Shown here piece by piece: positions 52,006 through 60,111 of a DNA stretch of 64,000 nt (its first letter is position 1; the number at the start of each line of letters is the position of its first letter). The notes under the pieces were generated by a model that was not told the DNA's origin, made no database searches, and saw only the letters and a list, made by a program, of their open reading frames with translations. The translations under genes were made by a program, and so were the position numbers. The DNA comes from Sulfitobacter alexandrii (GTDB lineage: Bacteria; Pseudomonadota; Alphaproteobacteria; Rhodobacterales; Rhodobacteraceae): the NCBI RefSeq assembly GCF_001886735.1, contig NZ_CP018076.1, positions 124,001 through 188,000 on the forward strand. Direction: 5' to 3'.

Positions 52006-52367
52006 CAACGGTTGCCGATATGGCCACGAGCGATGCCGTGCTGGCCACCATTCTCAAATCCCTCGAAGACGACAAGGCCGAAGACATCGTGCAGATCGAT
52101 CTGCGCGGCAAGACGGCAATCGGCGATCACATGGTGATCTGCTCCGGCCGGTCCACCCGGCAGGTATCCTCGATTGCGGAAAAGCTTGCCCAGCGGATCA
52201 AGGACGAATTCGGCCACACGCCGAAGATGGAAGGCAAGGACGTCGGGGATTGGGTGCTGATCGACACGGGCGACGTGATCGTGCACGTGTTCCGGCCCGA
52301 AGTACGAGACTTCTACCAGCTGGAAAAGATGTGGCTGGCTGGCGCCGAGGCCTCCGCACAGAACTGA
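52002..52367 (+). CDS. rsfS: ribosomal silencing factor RsfS
   Basis: Binds ribosomal protein uL14 and blocks subunit joining when nutrients are scarce. 121 residues from the ATG at 52002 (GAGG upstream); a TTG at 51975 is also in frame. Family blocks: KSLEDDKAEDIVQIDLRGKT, DHMVICSGRSTRQVSSIAEKL, GDWVLIDTGDVIVHVF and REFYxLEKMW-like RDFYQLEKMW. The usual partner rlmH follows after 16 bases. Confidence 0.95.
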   Translation: MTTVADMATSDAVLATILKSLEDDKAEDIVQIDLRGKTAIGDHMVICSGRSTRQVSSIAEKLAQRIKDEFGHTPKMEGKDVGDWVLIDTGDVIVHVFRPEVRDFYQLEKMWLAGAEASAQN

Positions 52368-52383
52368 ATCGGTCGCAGGCCCC

Positions 52384-52854
52384 ATGCGAATACACATCTG
52401 TGCCGTCGGGCGCCTGCGCAACGGGTCCGAAAAGGACCTCTTGGAAGACTACCTGAGCCGTTTCGACCGGACTGGCCGGGGCATCGGACTGGGACCGGTC
52501 CAGATGATCGAAGTGGATGATCGCAAGGGCGGGGGCATGGTGGCCGAAGCGGCGCTTCTGGAGAAGGCTTTGCCAAAGGGCGCTATCGTTTGCGCCCTAG
52601 ACGAACGCGGCACCGTCGAAACCTCACCGAAATTTGCGCAGCGGCTTGCCGCGTGGCGCGACGGCGGTACCGGGGATCTCGCATTCATCATCGGCGGCGC
52701 GGATGGCATTGCCGCCGATCTGCGCGCCAGGTCGGATCATGCGCTGTCGTTTGGCAAGATGGTCTGGCCGCACATGCTGGTCAGGGTCATGTTGTCGGAG
52801 CAATTGTATCGCGCCGCCTCGATCCTCTCCGGCGGCCCCTATCACCGCGCTTGA
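52384..52854 (+). CDS. rlmH: 23S rRNA pseudouridine-1915 N3-methyltransferase
   Basis: SPOUT methyltransferase that modifies helix 69 of 23S rRNA. 156 residues with the trefoil-knot blocks VCALDERGTVETSPKFAQRLA, FIIGGADGI and the closing HMLVRVMLSEQLYRAASILSGGPYHR. Size and end are typical. The rsfS-rlmH order is conserved in many bacteria. Confidence 0.96.
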   Translation: MRIHICAVGRLRNGSEKDLLEDYLSRFDRTGRGIGLGPVQMIEVDDRKGGGMVAEAALLEKALPKGAIVCALDERGTVETSPKFAQRLAAWRDGGTGDLAFIIGGADGIAADLRARSDHALSFGKMVWPHMLVRVMLSEQLYRAASILSGGPYHRA

Positions 52855-52875
52855 CGGGGAAGAGGCGCGCAAGGA

Positions 52876-53229
52876 TCAGCGGAGCTTGATCCGCTTGATC
52901 TCGGGCGACCAGCCATTGACGTTGTCGCGCGCCTGAATACCGATCTCGGTCACGCCTTCCGGAATCTTCACCCCTGACAGGGACCGCGTGAAAGGCTGTT
53001 CGTTCACGTGCGGGTGGGCAAGGTTGCGCATGCCCAGTTCCTTGCCCTCTCCATCAAGGATGCGCCATGCGTCGGCATAGTCGTCCCAGCCGGTGTCGTC
53101 GTGCCGAATCGTCACGTCGAAGTCCCAGCTGTCGCCGACCTTCTTCATGTTCACGTTTTTCACGACAGGGGGGTCTGCCAGCACGGGCGTTGCGGCAAGA
53201 GCTATGGCAAGAATGGAGCGTTTCAGCAT
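52876..53229 (-). CDS. small exported hypothetical protein
   Basis: 117 residues from the ATG at 53229 (AAGGTGAG upstream). After a signal peptide (LKRSILAIALAATPVLA) the rest is a single beta-rich domain (VKNVNMKKVGDSWDFDVTIRHDDTGWDDYADAWRI), with a pattern like a fibronectin-type fold and conserved Trp/Asp residues. It is likely periplasmic. I do not recognise a named function. It faces rlmH, and the DUF599 gene lies 43 bases upstream on the same strand. Confidence 0.75.
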   Translation of the reverse strand: MLKRSILAIALAATPVLADPPVVKNVNMKKVGDSWDFDVTIRHDDTGWDDYADAWRILDGEGKELGMRNLAHPHVNEQPFTRSLSGVKIPEGVTEIGIQARDNVNGWSPEIKRIKLR

Positions 53230-53272
53230 GGGACTCACCTTGGGAGGACAGGAGCGCATATATTTACCACAA

Positions 53273-53965
53273 CTACTTTTCCAAGAGTATCCCCCGAGAG
53301 TGGGAGGCGAATTCCCGTCGCCAGATCACCAGGAGTGTGACAATTGCACCACCGATCAGCGGCAGCGCCCCGCCCAGCCATGCGACGCTGGCGAGGCTGA
53401 AGTAGACCGAGCGCAGCCCGCGGTTGAAGCTGCGCGCCGCGAAGACATTGATCTCGGCGGCCTTGCGCGCCAGTTTCGGTGCCTCGGGATCGGTCGGGTC
53501 ATTGGGCACCGCGGCCATCAGGACGGAACAGTATCCGAAGAGACGGTTCGACCAGATGAACTTCAGGAATGCGTTCGCCAGAAAGAAGACGACGAGAAGC
53601 AGTTTGATTTCCCAGATGAAAACGGGCTGTCGTGCCATCGTCAGATCCTGCGCGACGCTGGCCAGCCGTTCCGCATTGCCGATCAGGGCGAGCGTACCGC
53701 CGATGGCGATGACACAGGTGGAGGCGAGAAAGGAAGAACCCTGTCTGAGTGTGCCCATGGTCTGTGCATCGAAGATGCGCGGGTCACGCTGGACCATCTC
53801 GCGCATCCACTTTCGCCGGTAGTCCGCCATCAGGACAGACACCGACGGGCGTGACGCCGACGGGTTCTCGATCCGCCAGCCCAGCAGAAGCCACAGAATC
53901 AGGATTGTCGCCACCGCCGCGTAATCCAGCGGGTCAAACAGGGAAAGGCGGTCGATCCAGTTCAT
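53273..53965 (-). CDS. DUF599 family membrane protein
   Basis: 230 residues with four to five hydrophobic segments. Family blocks include MREMVQRDPRIFDAQTMGTL, SSFLASTCVIAIGGTLALIG and FNRGLRSVYFSLASVAWL. The family has no known function. It diverges from glcD; the start ATG at 53965 is the first in the frame and lies 78 bases from the glcD start. Confidence 0.85.
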   Translation of the reverse strand: MNWIDRLSLFDPLDYAAVATILILWLLLGWRIENPSASRPSVSVLMADYRRKWMREMVQRDPRIFDAQTMGTLRQGSSFLASTCVIAIGGTLALIGNAERLASVAQDLTMARQPVFIWEIKLLLVVFFLANAFLKFIWSNRLFGYCSVLMAAVPNDPTDPEAPKLARKAAEINVFAARSFNRGLRSVYFSLASVAWLGGALPLIGGAIVTLLVIWRREFASHSRGILLEK

Positions 53966-54008
53966 GCGATCTTCATAGCCAACGGATTAGAGTTGCCATA
54001 GGGACAAA

Positions 54009-54029
54009 TTGGTCATATTAGTTTACCAA
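54009..54029. promoter_or_regulatory. operator-like repeat upstream of glcD
   Basis: TTGGT, eleven bases, ACCAA, ending 14 bases before the glcD ATG. Regulators of glycolate and lactate genes from the FadR branch of GntR proteins often bind TTGGT/ACCAA sites, though with closer arms. Confidence 0.4.
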
Positions 54030-54043
54030 AAGGGAGCGACGTG

Positions 54044-55492
54044 ATGGAGATGCCGACACCGGATGCTGCGGTCCTGGCCCGCAAGGCCGAAGTGGTCGCG
54101 CGTCTGCACGAGGTGCTGCCGCAAGATGCGGTCATCGACGACCCGCACGAGACACGCGCCTACGAATGCGATGCACTGACGGCCTACAAGTGCGCGCCGA
54201 TGGCGGTTGTCCTGCCATCCACCACGGCCGAAGTGTCCGCTGTGCTGCGCATCTGCCACGAGGCAGACGTCCCGGTCGTGCCGCGCGGTTCAGGCACATC
54301 GCTTGCAGGTGGCGCGCTGCCCACCGCCGATTGCGTGGTTCTCGGTGTCGCCCGGATGAACGCGGTCATCGAAACCGATTACGTCAACAGACTGATCCGC
54401 GTACAGACAGGCCGCACCAACCTCAGCGTGACCGGCGCCGTCGAGGCGGACGGTTTCTTCTATGCGCCCGACCCGTCGAGCCAGCTGGCCTGTGCCATCG
54501 CGGGCAACATCGCGATGAACTCCGGCGGGGCGCATTGCCTGAAATACGGCGTGACCACGAACAACCTGCTGGGCGTTACCTTGGTGATGATGGACGGTGA
54601 GGTGATCGAGATCGGCGGCGGCCACCTCGATGCAGGGGGAGTGGACCTGTTGGGTCTGATCTGCGGCTCCGAAGGGCAGCTTGGGGTCGTTACCGAAGCG
54701 ACATTGCGCATCCTCCCCAAGCCCGAGGGCGCGCGCCCGGTTCTCATGGGTTTCGATGACAATACCGTGGCGGGTGCCTGCGTGTCCGACATCATCAAGG
54801 CCGGCGTGCTGCCCGTGGCGATCGAATTCATGGACCGCCCTTGCATCGAGGCGACCGAAGCCTTTGCCAAGGCGGGTTATCCCATGTGCGAGGCACTGCT
54901 GATCGTGGAGGTCGAAGGATCGGATGCCGAGATCGACCACCAGTTGTCGCTGATCACGGAAATCGCCCGCCGGCACAACCCGGTCGAACTGCGGGAAAGC
55001 ACCTCGCCGGAGGAATCCGCCAAGATCTGGCTCGGGCGCAAATCCGCGTTCGGCGCCATGGGGCAGATCAACGATTACATGTGTCTTGACGGGACGATCC
55101 CGGTCTCCGCTCTGCCCGACGTCCTGCGGCGTATCGGCGAGATGAGTGCGGAATACGGTTTGAAGGTGGGCAACGTCTTTCACGCGGGGGACGGGAACAT
55201 GCATCCACTGATCCTGTTCGATGCGAACAAGCCCGGCGACCTCGAACTGTGCGAGGCCTTTGGCGCGGAAATTCTCAAGTTGTGCGTGGAAGTGGGTGGA
55301 TGCCTGACGGGCGAGCACGGAGTGGGCATCGAAAAGCGCGACCTGATGCATGTGCAGTACACGCCGGATGATCTGGAGGCGCAGATGGCCATCAAGGACG
55401 TGTTCGATCCTGCTTGGCTGCTGAACCCGGCAAAGGTCTTTCCGTTGGACGTGTCGGGGCCGCGCCGCGCTGCAAGGCTGGCGGCGGAATGA
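54044..55492 (+). CDS. glcD: glycolate oxidase subunit GlcD
   Basis: FAD-binding catalytic subunit of membrane-associated glycolate dehydrogenase (glycolate to glyoxylate). 482 residues from the ATG at 54044 after AAGGGAG. The FAD_binding_4 blocks VVLPSTTAEVSAVLRIC and VPVVPRGSGTSLAGGALP come first, then PDPSSQLACAIAGNIAMNSGG, and the C-terminal oxidase domain with GNVFHAGDGNMHPLILFD and LTGEHGVGIEKRDLM. First gene of the glcD-E-x-F operon. Confidence 0.96.
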   Translation: MEMPTPDAAVLARKAEVVARLHEVLPQDAVIDDPHETRAYECDALTAYKCAPMAVVLPSTTAEVSAVLRICHEADVPVVPRGSGTSLAGGALPTADCVVLGVARMNAVIETDYVNRLIRVQTGRTNLSVTGAVEADGFFYAPDPSSQLACAIAGNIAMNSGGAHCLKYGVTTNNLLGVTLVMMDGEVIEIGGGHLDAGGVDLLGLICGSEGQLGVVTEATLRILPKPEGARPVLMGFDDNTVAGACVSDIIKAGVLPVAIEFMDRPCIEATEAFAKAGYPMCEALLIVEVEGSDAEIDHQLSLITEIARRHNPVELRESTSPEESAKIWLGRKSAFGAMGQINDYMCLDGTIPVSALPDVLRRIGEMSAEYGLKVGNVFHAGDGNMHPLILFDANKPGDLELCEAFGAEILKLCVEVGGCLTGEHGVGIEKRDLMHVQYTPDDLEAQMAIKDVFDPAWLLNPAKVFPLDVSGPRRAARLAAE

Positions 55493-55520
55493 TTGCGCCT
55501 CTTTCGGACCGGAGAAAGGG

Positions 55521-56633
55521 ATGATGCAGATCAGCTCCGAGGGGGAACTGAGCGCTGCCGTTGCCGGGGCGACAGAACCGCTGTCGATCCGTGGCGGCGG
55601 TACCCGTGACATGGCCGGCGCGGGCACGCCGCTCAGTGTCGCCGGATTGTCCGGCATCAGCCTCTACGAGCCCGGTGCGCTGACACTGGTCGCGCAGGCG
55701 GGCACTCCCGTCTCGCTCATCGAGCAGACCCTGGCGGAGCGAAATCAAAGGCTCGCGTTTGAACCGATGGATCACAGGGCGCTTCTGGGCACGACCGGTG
55801 AGCCGACGATCGGCGGTATCTTTGCCGCGAATGTCGGCGGTCCGCGCCGGTTGGCGGTGGGTGCGGCACGGGATTTCCTGCTGGGGGTCCGCATCGTCGA
55901 CGGCCGTGGGACGGTGATCAAGAACGGTGGCCGGGTGATGAAGAACGTGACCGGCTACGACCTGGTAAAGCTGATGGCGGGCTCCTTCGGCAGGCTCGGC
56001 GTGCTGACGGAAGTCTCGCTGAAGGTGCTGCCCCGCCCGGAAACGGAAGCGACGCTGGTGCTGGACGGACTGGAGGACACCGCCGCCGTCGCCGCATTGT
56101 GCCGGGCAATGGGAAGCCCCTTCGAGGTGACGGGCGCGGCGCATTACCCTGCCAGCAGCCAGACCTTTCTGCGGCTGGAGGGCTTTGAAGCGTCGGTCAA
56201 GTACCGCCTTGAAAGGCTGCGCGACATGCTGGCGCATCCGGACACTCGGCTGCTGGAAGCCCCGGACTCGGCGAGGACATGGGCCAATCTGCGGGATGTG
56301 CGCCCGTTTCAGGGTCTGCCGGGCGACGTCTGGAGAGTATCCTGCAAACCTTCCGAGGGGCCGGAGGTGGCTGAACGCAGCGGGGCGGAATCGCATTATT
56401 TCGATTGGTCCGGGGGGCTGATCTGGATCCTCACCCGGCCGGGCGATGATCTGCGCGCGAGGCTGGGTGCCTTCGACGGTCATGCCACCCTGATCCGGGC
56501 GGATGAGATCACCAAGCTGCGGCTGGGGCGTTTCCAGCCCGAGAAGCCCGGTGTCGCACGCCTCGCGGCGGGACTGCGGGCAAAGTTCGACCCGAAGAAC
56601 ATTTTCGGGCCCGGTGAAAGGGCGGCATCATGA
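55521..56633 (+). CDS. glcE: glycolate oxidase subunit GlcE
   Basis: Second FAD-domain subunit of glycolate dehydrogenase. 370 residues with LSIRGGGTRDMAGAGTPLS, LAFEPMDHRALLG, TIGGIFAANVGGPRRLAVG and VMKNVTGYDLVKLMAGSFG, then the C-terminal DPKNIFGPGER. Two ATGs in a row (55521, 55524) follow GGAGAAAGGG. It overlaps the small membrane protein gene by 4 bases (ATGA). Confidence 0.95.
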   Translation: MMQISSEGELSAAVAGATEPLSIRGGGTRDMAGAGTPLSVAGLSGISLYEPGALTLVAQAGTPVSLIEQTLAERNQRLAFEPMDHRALLGTTGEPTIGGIFAANVGGPRRLAVGAARDFLLGVRIVDGRGTVIKNGGRVMKNVTGYDLVKLMAGSFGRLGVLTEVSLKVLPRPETEATLVLDGLEDTAAVAALCRAMGSPFEVTGAAHYPASSQTFLRLEGFEASVKYRLERLRDMLAHPDTRLLEAPDSARTWANLRDVRPFQGLPGDVWRVSCKPSEGPEVAERSGAESHYFDWSGGLIWILTRPGDDLRARLGAFDGHATLIRADEITKLRLGRFQPEKPGVARLAAGLRAKFDPKNIFGPGERAAS

Positions 56634-56989
56634 CCTGGCTCGTCGGTACATTCCTGCTTCTCTTCGTCGGTGGGCCGCTGGTATTCCGGGCATTGACCCG
56701 GCCCGCGCCGTCACGCGGCGCAATGCAGTCGGTTGCGGTCTTTGCATTGGTCTGCGCGCTTTTCGGATTCGGGCTGAGGTTCGGCCTTGCCGGTTCGTCC
56801 GGCCTGCAAAGCCTGTTCTGCCTGCTGGCGCTTTGGCTCTCCTGGATCGGTGTGCTGGCGTTGGCCACCTTGGCCGTGCGTCGGGTCGATCGCGGGCCGG
56901 CGATGCGCCGCTGGTCCGCGGTGCTGGGTGCCGCGACAACGACGGTGCCATGGTTCGGCCTCGTCTCGGCGCAGATGATGGCCGGTTGA
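56630..56989 (+). CDS. small membrane protein between glcE and glcF
   Basis: 119 residues with four hydrophobic segments (WLVGTFLLLFVGGPLVF, VAVFALVCALFGFGLRFGL, LFCLLALWLSWIGVLALATL, AATTTVPWFGLVSAQMMAG). The ATG overlaps the glcE stop and 31 bases separate it from glcF, so it is a true operon member. I do not recognise a family. A membrane anchor or quinone-side partner for the otherwise soluble GlcDEF complex is a fair guess, not shown by sequence. Confidence 0.75.
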   Translation: MTWLVGTFLLLFVGGPLVFRALTRPAPSRGAMQSVAVFALVCALFGFGLRFGLAGSSGLQSLFCLLALWLSWIGVLALATLAVRRVDRGPAMRRWSAVLGAATTTVPWFGLVSAQMMAG

Positions 56990-57020
56990 ACCTGCGGCAA
57001 GAAATCGGAACGGAACAGTC

Positions 57021-58415
57021 ATGCAGACCACCTTTACCCCCGGCCAGCTTGAAGACCCGGAGATCGCGCGCAGCAACGAGATCCTGCGCGCCTGCGTCCA
57101 TTGCGGGTTCTGCACGGCCACTTGCCCGACCTACCAGGTGCTGGGCGACGAGCTCGACAGCCCGCGGGGGCGCATCTACCTCATCAAGGACATGCTGGAA
57201 AACGAGCGTGTGCCGGATGAAAAGACGGTCAAGCACATCGACCGCTGCCTGTCCTGCCTCGCCTGCATGACGACCTGCCCTTCCGGCGTGCACTACATGC
57301 ACCTCGTCGATCACGCCCGCAGCTACATCGAACAGAGGTACAGGCGACCGATGGGGGACCGTGTGTTGCGCTGGGTTCTCGCGCGGATACTGCCCTATCC
57401 GATGCGGTTCCGGCTTGCCTTGCTGGGCGCAAAGATCGGCCGGCCCTTCGCCCGGCTGATGCCGGATGCCCGGTTGCGCGCGATGCTGGAAATGGCACCA
57501 AAGACAATTCCGCCCGTCAGCCGCAATGACGACCCGCAGTCGTTCCCGGCCAGTGGCAGTCCGCGCAAGCGGGTCGCGCTGATGACAGGGTGCGCGCAAA
57601 AGGCGCTGAACACCGACATCAACGATGCCACCATCCGCCTGTTGACGCGGTTGGGGTGCGAGGTTGTCGTGGCCGCGGGGGCGGGGTGTTGCGGCGCGCT
57701 CACGCACCACATGGGAAAGACCGGTGAAAGCCACCGGGCCGCCGCCGCCAACATCCGTGCCTGGATTTCCGAAATGGACGGGGACGGTCTGGACGCCATC
57801 GTGATCAACACGTCCGGTTGTGGCACGACCGTCAAGGATTACGGCCACATGTTCCGGAACGACCCGCTGGCAGAGGACGCCGCGCGTGTGGCCGCCATCG
57901 CCATGGACATCTCTGAGGTGCTGGTGGACCTGTCCGGCAGCGACGGCGGGGATGCGGCTGACCGGCCGGCGAAGGACAGGATCGCGGGAACCGACGCGCG
58001 TCGGCGCGACCCGACCCATCCAGCTGCCGGTATGACGGTTGCCTACCATGCTGCCTGTTCCCTTCAGCATGGTCAGCAGGTCAAGACCTACCCGAAGGAT
58101 CTCCTCAAGGCGGCGGGGTTTACCGTGGTCGAACCCGCGGACGCTCACCTTTGCTGCGGATCGGCGGGCACGTACAACCTGATGCAGCCGGAAATCTCGA
58201 AAAAGCTGAAGGATCGCAAGGTCCGCACGCTGGAGGCACGGGCGCCGGATGTGATTGCGGCGGGGAACATCGGCTGCATGATGCAGATCGGCTCCGCCGC
58301 ATCGGTACCCGTCGTTCATACGGTCGAATTGCTCGACTGGGCGTGGGGCGGCCCCAAGCCCCCGGCGCTGCGCGAGAACCTGCCTGACGTGACGGAAATC
58401 CCCCGGCTTCGCTAG
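57021..58415 (+). CDS. glcF: glycolate oxidase iron-sulfur subunit GlcF
   Basis: Electron-transfer subunit of glycolate dehydrogenase. 464 residues with two 4Fe-4S motifs, CVHCGFCTATCP (near residue 31) and CLSCLACMTTCP (near 76), and two CCG domains (GAGCCGALTHHMG and DAHLCCGSAGTYNLM) that bind an additional cofactor in relatives. There is a possible extra loop around DGGDAADRPAKDRIAGTDAR. It closes the glc operon. Confidence 0.96.
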   Translation: MQTTFTPGQLEDPEIARSNEILRACVHCGFCTATCPTYQVLGDELDSPRGRIYLIKDMLENERVPDEKTVKHIDRCLSCLACMTTCPSGVHYMHLVDHARSYIEQRYRRPMGDRVLRWVLARILPYPMRFRLALLGAKIGRPFARLMPDARLRAMLEMAPKTIPPVSRNDDPQSFPASGSPRKRVALMTGCAQKALNTDINDATIRLLTRLGCEVVVAAGAGCCGALTHHMGKTGESHRAAAANIRAWISEMDGDGLDAIVINTSGCGTTVKDYGHMFRNDPLAEDAARVAAIAMDISEVLVDLSGSDGGDAADRPAKDRIAGTDARRRDPTHPAAGMTVAYHAACSLQHGQQVKTYPKDLLKAAGFTVVEPADAHLCCGSAGTYNLMQPEISKKLKDRKVRTLEARAPDVIAAGNIGCMMQIGSAASVPVVHTVELLDWAWGGPKPPALRENLPDVTEIPRLR

Positions 58416-58484
58416 GCGCGCTGCCCCATTTTTGCCGCAAGTTGTCGATAGTGAGGCGGCACTGCTCAAATCCGGGAGTTTTTC

Positions 58485-59300
58485 GTGCGGCGTTGGATGG
58501 CAATGACTTTGATGGTGCTCGTCACCTGCTCTTCGGCTTTTGCGCAGGATGCCCGTCTGAAGCGTCTGGATTCGGGCGATGACGCCGCCGCCTGGGAAGC
58601 AGTCGGCCGGCTTGATATTGCGGGCGCGGGGTTCTGCACGGGCACCCTCATCGCGCCTCGGCTGGTGCTGACGGCGGCTCACTGCCTTTTCGACCGGGAT
58701 ACGAAACAGCAGGTGGACCACGGCAAGGTGCGTTTTCTCGCCGGATGGCGGAACGGGCGCGCCGGTGCCTACCGGGACGTCCGCCGGGCCGTCGTGCACC
58801 CTGACTACGTCTATGACGGCCTGGTGTCGTCGGAGCGTGTCCGCAACGATCTTGCCCTGCTGGAACTGCAGCGTCCGATCAACAATACGACCATCAAGCC
58901 TTTCGGGACCGCCGCCCGCCCGCGCCCCGGCGATTCAGTCGGCGTCGTCAGCTATGCCAAGGACAGGTCCGAAGCGCCGTCGCTGCAGGAAGTCTGCAAG
59001 GTGATCGCGCAGCAGGAAGGGGTGCTGGTCACTTCCTGTTCGGTCGATTTCGGATCGAGCGGCGCACCGATCTTCTCGCTCGAGAACGGTGAGGCGCACG
59101 TGGTTTCGGTGGTATCTGCAAAGGCGGAAGTGGACGGCGAGACCGTGTCGCTTGGCACCTCCCTGTCAACCCCGCTGGCGTTGTTGCAGGCCGAACTGGT
59201 TGCCGGAAAGGGGGTCTTTTCTTCAAGCGACGGCGGCAGCAAGAGCCTGATGGCCGGTGAGCGCAGCACCGGCACGGGCGCGAAATTCGTGCGCCCCTGA
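58485..59300 (+). CDS. exported trypsin-like serine protease
   Basis: 271 residues. GTG start at 58485 with GGGAG at a good distance, giving a signal peptide (WMAMTLMVLVTCSSAFAQ). The chymotrypsin-fold catalytic triad is readable: His in LVLTAAHCLF, Asp in RNDLALLELQ, Ser in CSVDFGSSGAPIF (GSSG where classical trypsins have GDSG). It is closest in pattern to V8/glutamyl-endopeptidase-like proteases. A Ser/Gly-rich tail (SSSDGGSKSLMAGERSTGTG) follows. It may leave the cell through the T2SS; that is inference. Confidence 0.85.
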   Translation: MRRWMAMTLMVLVTCSSAFAQDARLKRLDSGDDAAAWEAVGRLDIAGAGFCTGTLIAPRLVLTAAHCLFDRDTKQQVDHGKVRFLAGWRNGRAGAYRDVRRAVVHPDYVYDGLVSSERVRNDLALLELQRPINNTTIKPFGTAARPRPGDSVGVVSYAKDRSEAPSLQEVCKVIAQQEGVLVTSCSVDFGSSGAPIFSLENGEAHVVSVVSAKAEVDGETVSLGTSLSTPLALLQAELVAGKGVFSSSDGGSKSLMAGERSTGTGAKFVRP

Positions 59301-59446
59301 ACAACGATCAGGGGTCTTGAAACCCCACCGGCCCATTCCCACATCTGCAGCACCGGGACGCCTAGTCAGGGTTCCGGCACTCAACAACGGGTTTGTCCGA
59401 TGATGGAAAGCCCGAAACGTTAATCGCTCTAAGATGAGGATGACAC
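59301..59446 (+). promoter_or_regulatory. ROSE-type RNA thermometer in the hsp20 leader
   Basis: The leader's last hairpin (59423-59441) pairs ATCGCTC with GAGGAT around loop TAAGAT, burying the Shine-Dalgarno AGGA (59437-59440). The anti-SD strand contains TCGCT, which fits the UYGCU signature of ROSE elements, with the middle G bulged out opposite AGGA. Upstream there is at least one more small stem (GGGGT ... ACCCC near 59312). ROSE elements control small heat-shock genes in alphaproteobacteria and melt on warming. The 5' border is not defined by sequence; the coordinates cover the whole leader. Confidence 0.7.
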
Positions 59447-59917
59447 ATGCGTACTTTCGATTTTGCACCGCTCTACCGTTCCAGCGTCGGTTTCGACCAG
59501 ATCGCCAACATGATGGACCGGGTTCTGAGCAATGATGGGTCCACTCCCAGCTATCCCCCGTACAACATCGAGAAACTTGACGATGACAGCTATCGCATTT
59601 CGATCGCCGTCGCAGGCTTCTCGAACGATGACCTGAGCGTCGAGGTGCGCGAGAAGGCGCTGATCGTCTCGGCCCGCAAGGCGGACGAAGACGAAGGCAA
59701 GACCTATCTGCACCGCGGCATCGCCACGCGCGCTTTCGAACGCCGCTTCCACCTTGCCGACCATGTCCATGTTACGGGCGCCGCGCACTCCAACGGCATG
59801 CTGCACATCGAGCTTGAGCGGCAGGTTCCCGAGGCGCTGAAGCCGCGCCAGATCCAGATCGCATCCGACACCAAGGCGATCGAAAAGGACGTCGTCGACG
59901 CGAAATCCGTCAACTGA
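59447..59917 (+). CDS. small heat-shock protein, Hsp20 family
   Basis: ATP-independent cytosolic chaperone of the IbpA class. 156 residues: an N-terminal MRTFDFAPLYRSSVGFDQI typical of class A alphaproteobacterial Hsp20, then the alpha-crystallin domain (YNIEKLDDDSYRISIAVAGF, LHRGIATRAFERRFHLADHV) and the IxI-like C-terminal tail (ALKPRQIQI). Translation is probably heat-controlled through the leader described above, and a strong terminator follows. Confidence 0.95.
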   Translation: MRTFDFAPLYRSSVGFDQIANMMDRVLSNDGSTPSYPPYNIEKLDDDSYRISIAVAGFSNDDLSVEVREKALIVSARKADEDEGKTYLHRGIATRAFERRFHLADHVHVTGAAHSNGMLHIELERQVPEALKPRQIQIASDTKAIEKDVVDAKSVN

Positions 59918-59989
59918 AGCGGGCCGGTTCGAACCGGTCTGCCAGTTGAACGGCGAGCGGTCTGAACCTCCCCCCAAGACAGACCGTGC

Positions 59990-60017
59990 CCGGAGCAGCA
60001 ATGCTCCGGGTTTTTTT
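59990..60017 (+). terminator. Rho-independent terminator of hsp20
   Basis: CCCGGAGCA, a four-base loop, TGCTCCGGG, then seven T. A textbook terminator, with borders accurate to one base or so. Confidence 0.9.
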
Positions 60018-60040
60018 GTGGGCGGCGATCCATTCAATAA

Positions 60041-60074
60041 AAAAGGGGCCGGTCCCGAGGTAGGGACCGGCCCC
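60041..60074 (-). terminator. Rho-independent terminator of the exported hypothetical gene
   Basis: Perfect 12-base arms GGGGCCGGTCCC (60045-60056) and GGGACCGGCCCC (60063-60074) with a six-base loop. On the minus strand it is followed by TTTTTTATT, so it ends the gene at 60112. Confidence 0.88.
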
Positions 60075-60111
60075 GGACAGCCGAGGCAGTCTTGGGGTCA
60101 AACCGGGGGAA

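Noticed and set aside
56628..58799. 723-codon minus-strand frame opposite glcF and the protease
   Set aside because: Glycolate oxidase GlcF and a trypsin-like protease with intact motifs occupy the plus strand; the antisense product has shadow-like composition.
59987..60074. A small RNA between the two facing hairpins after hsp20
   Set aside because: Both hairpins with T-runs are simply the terminators of two convergent genes; no promoter is visible between them.
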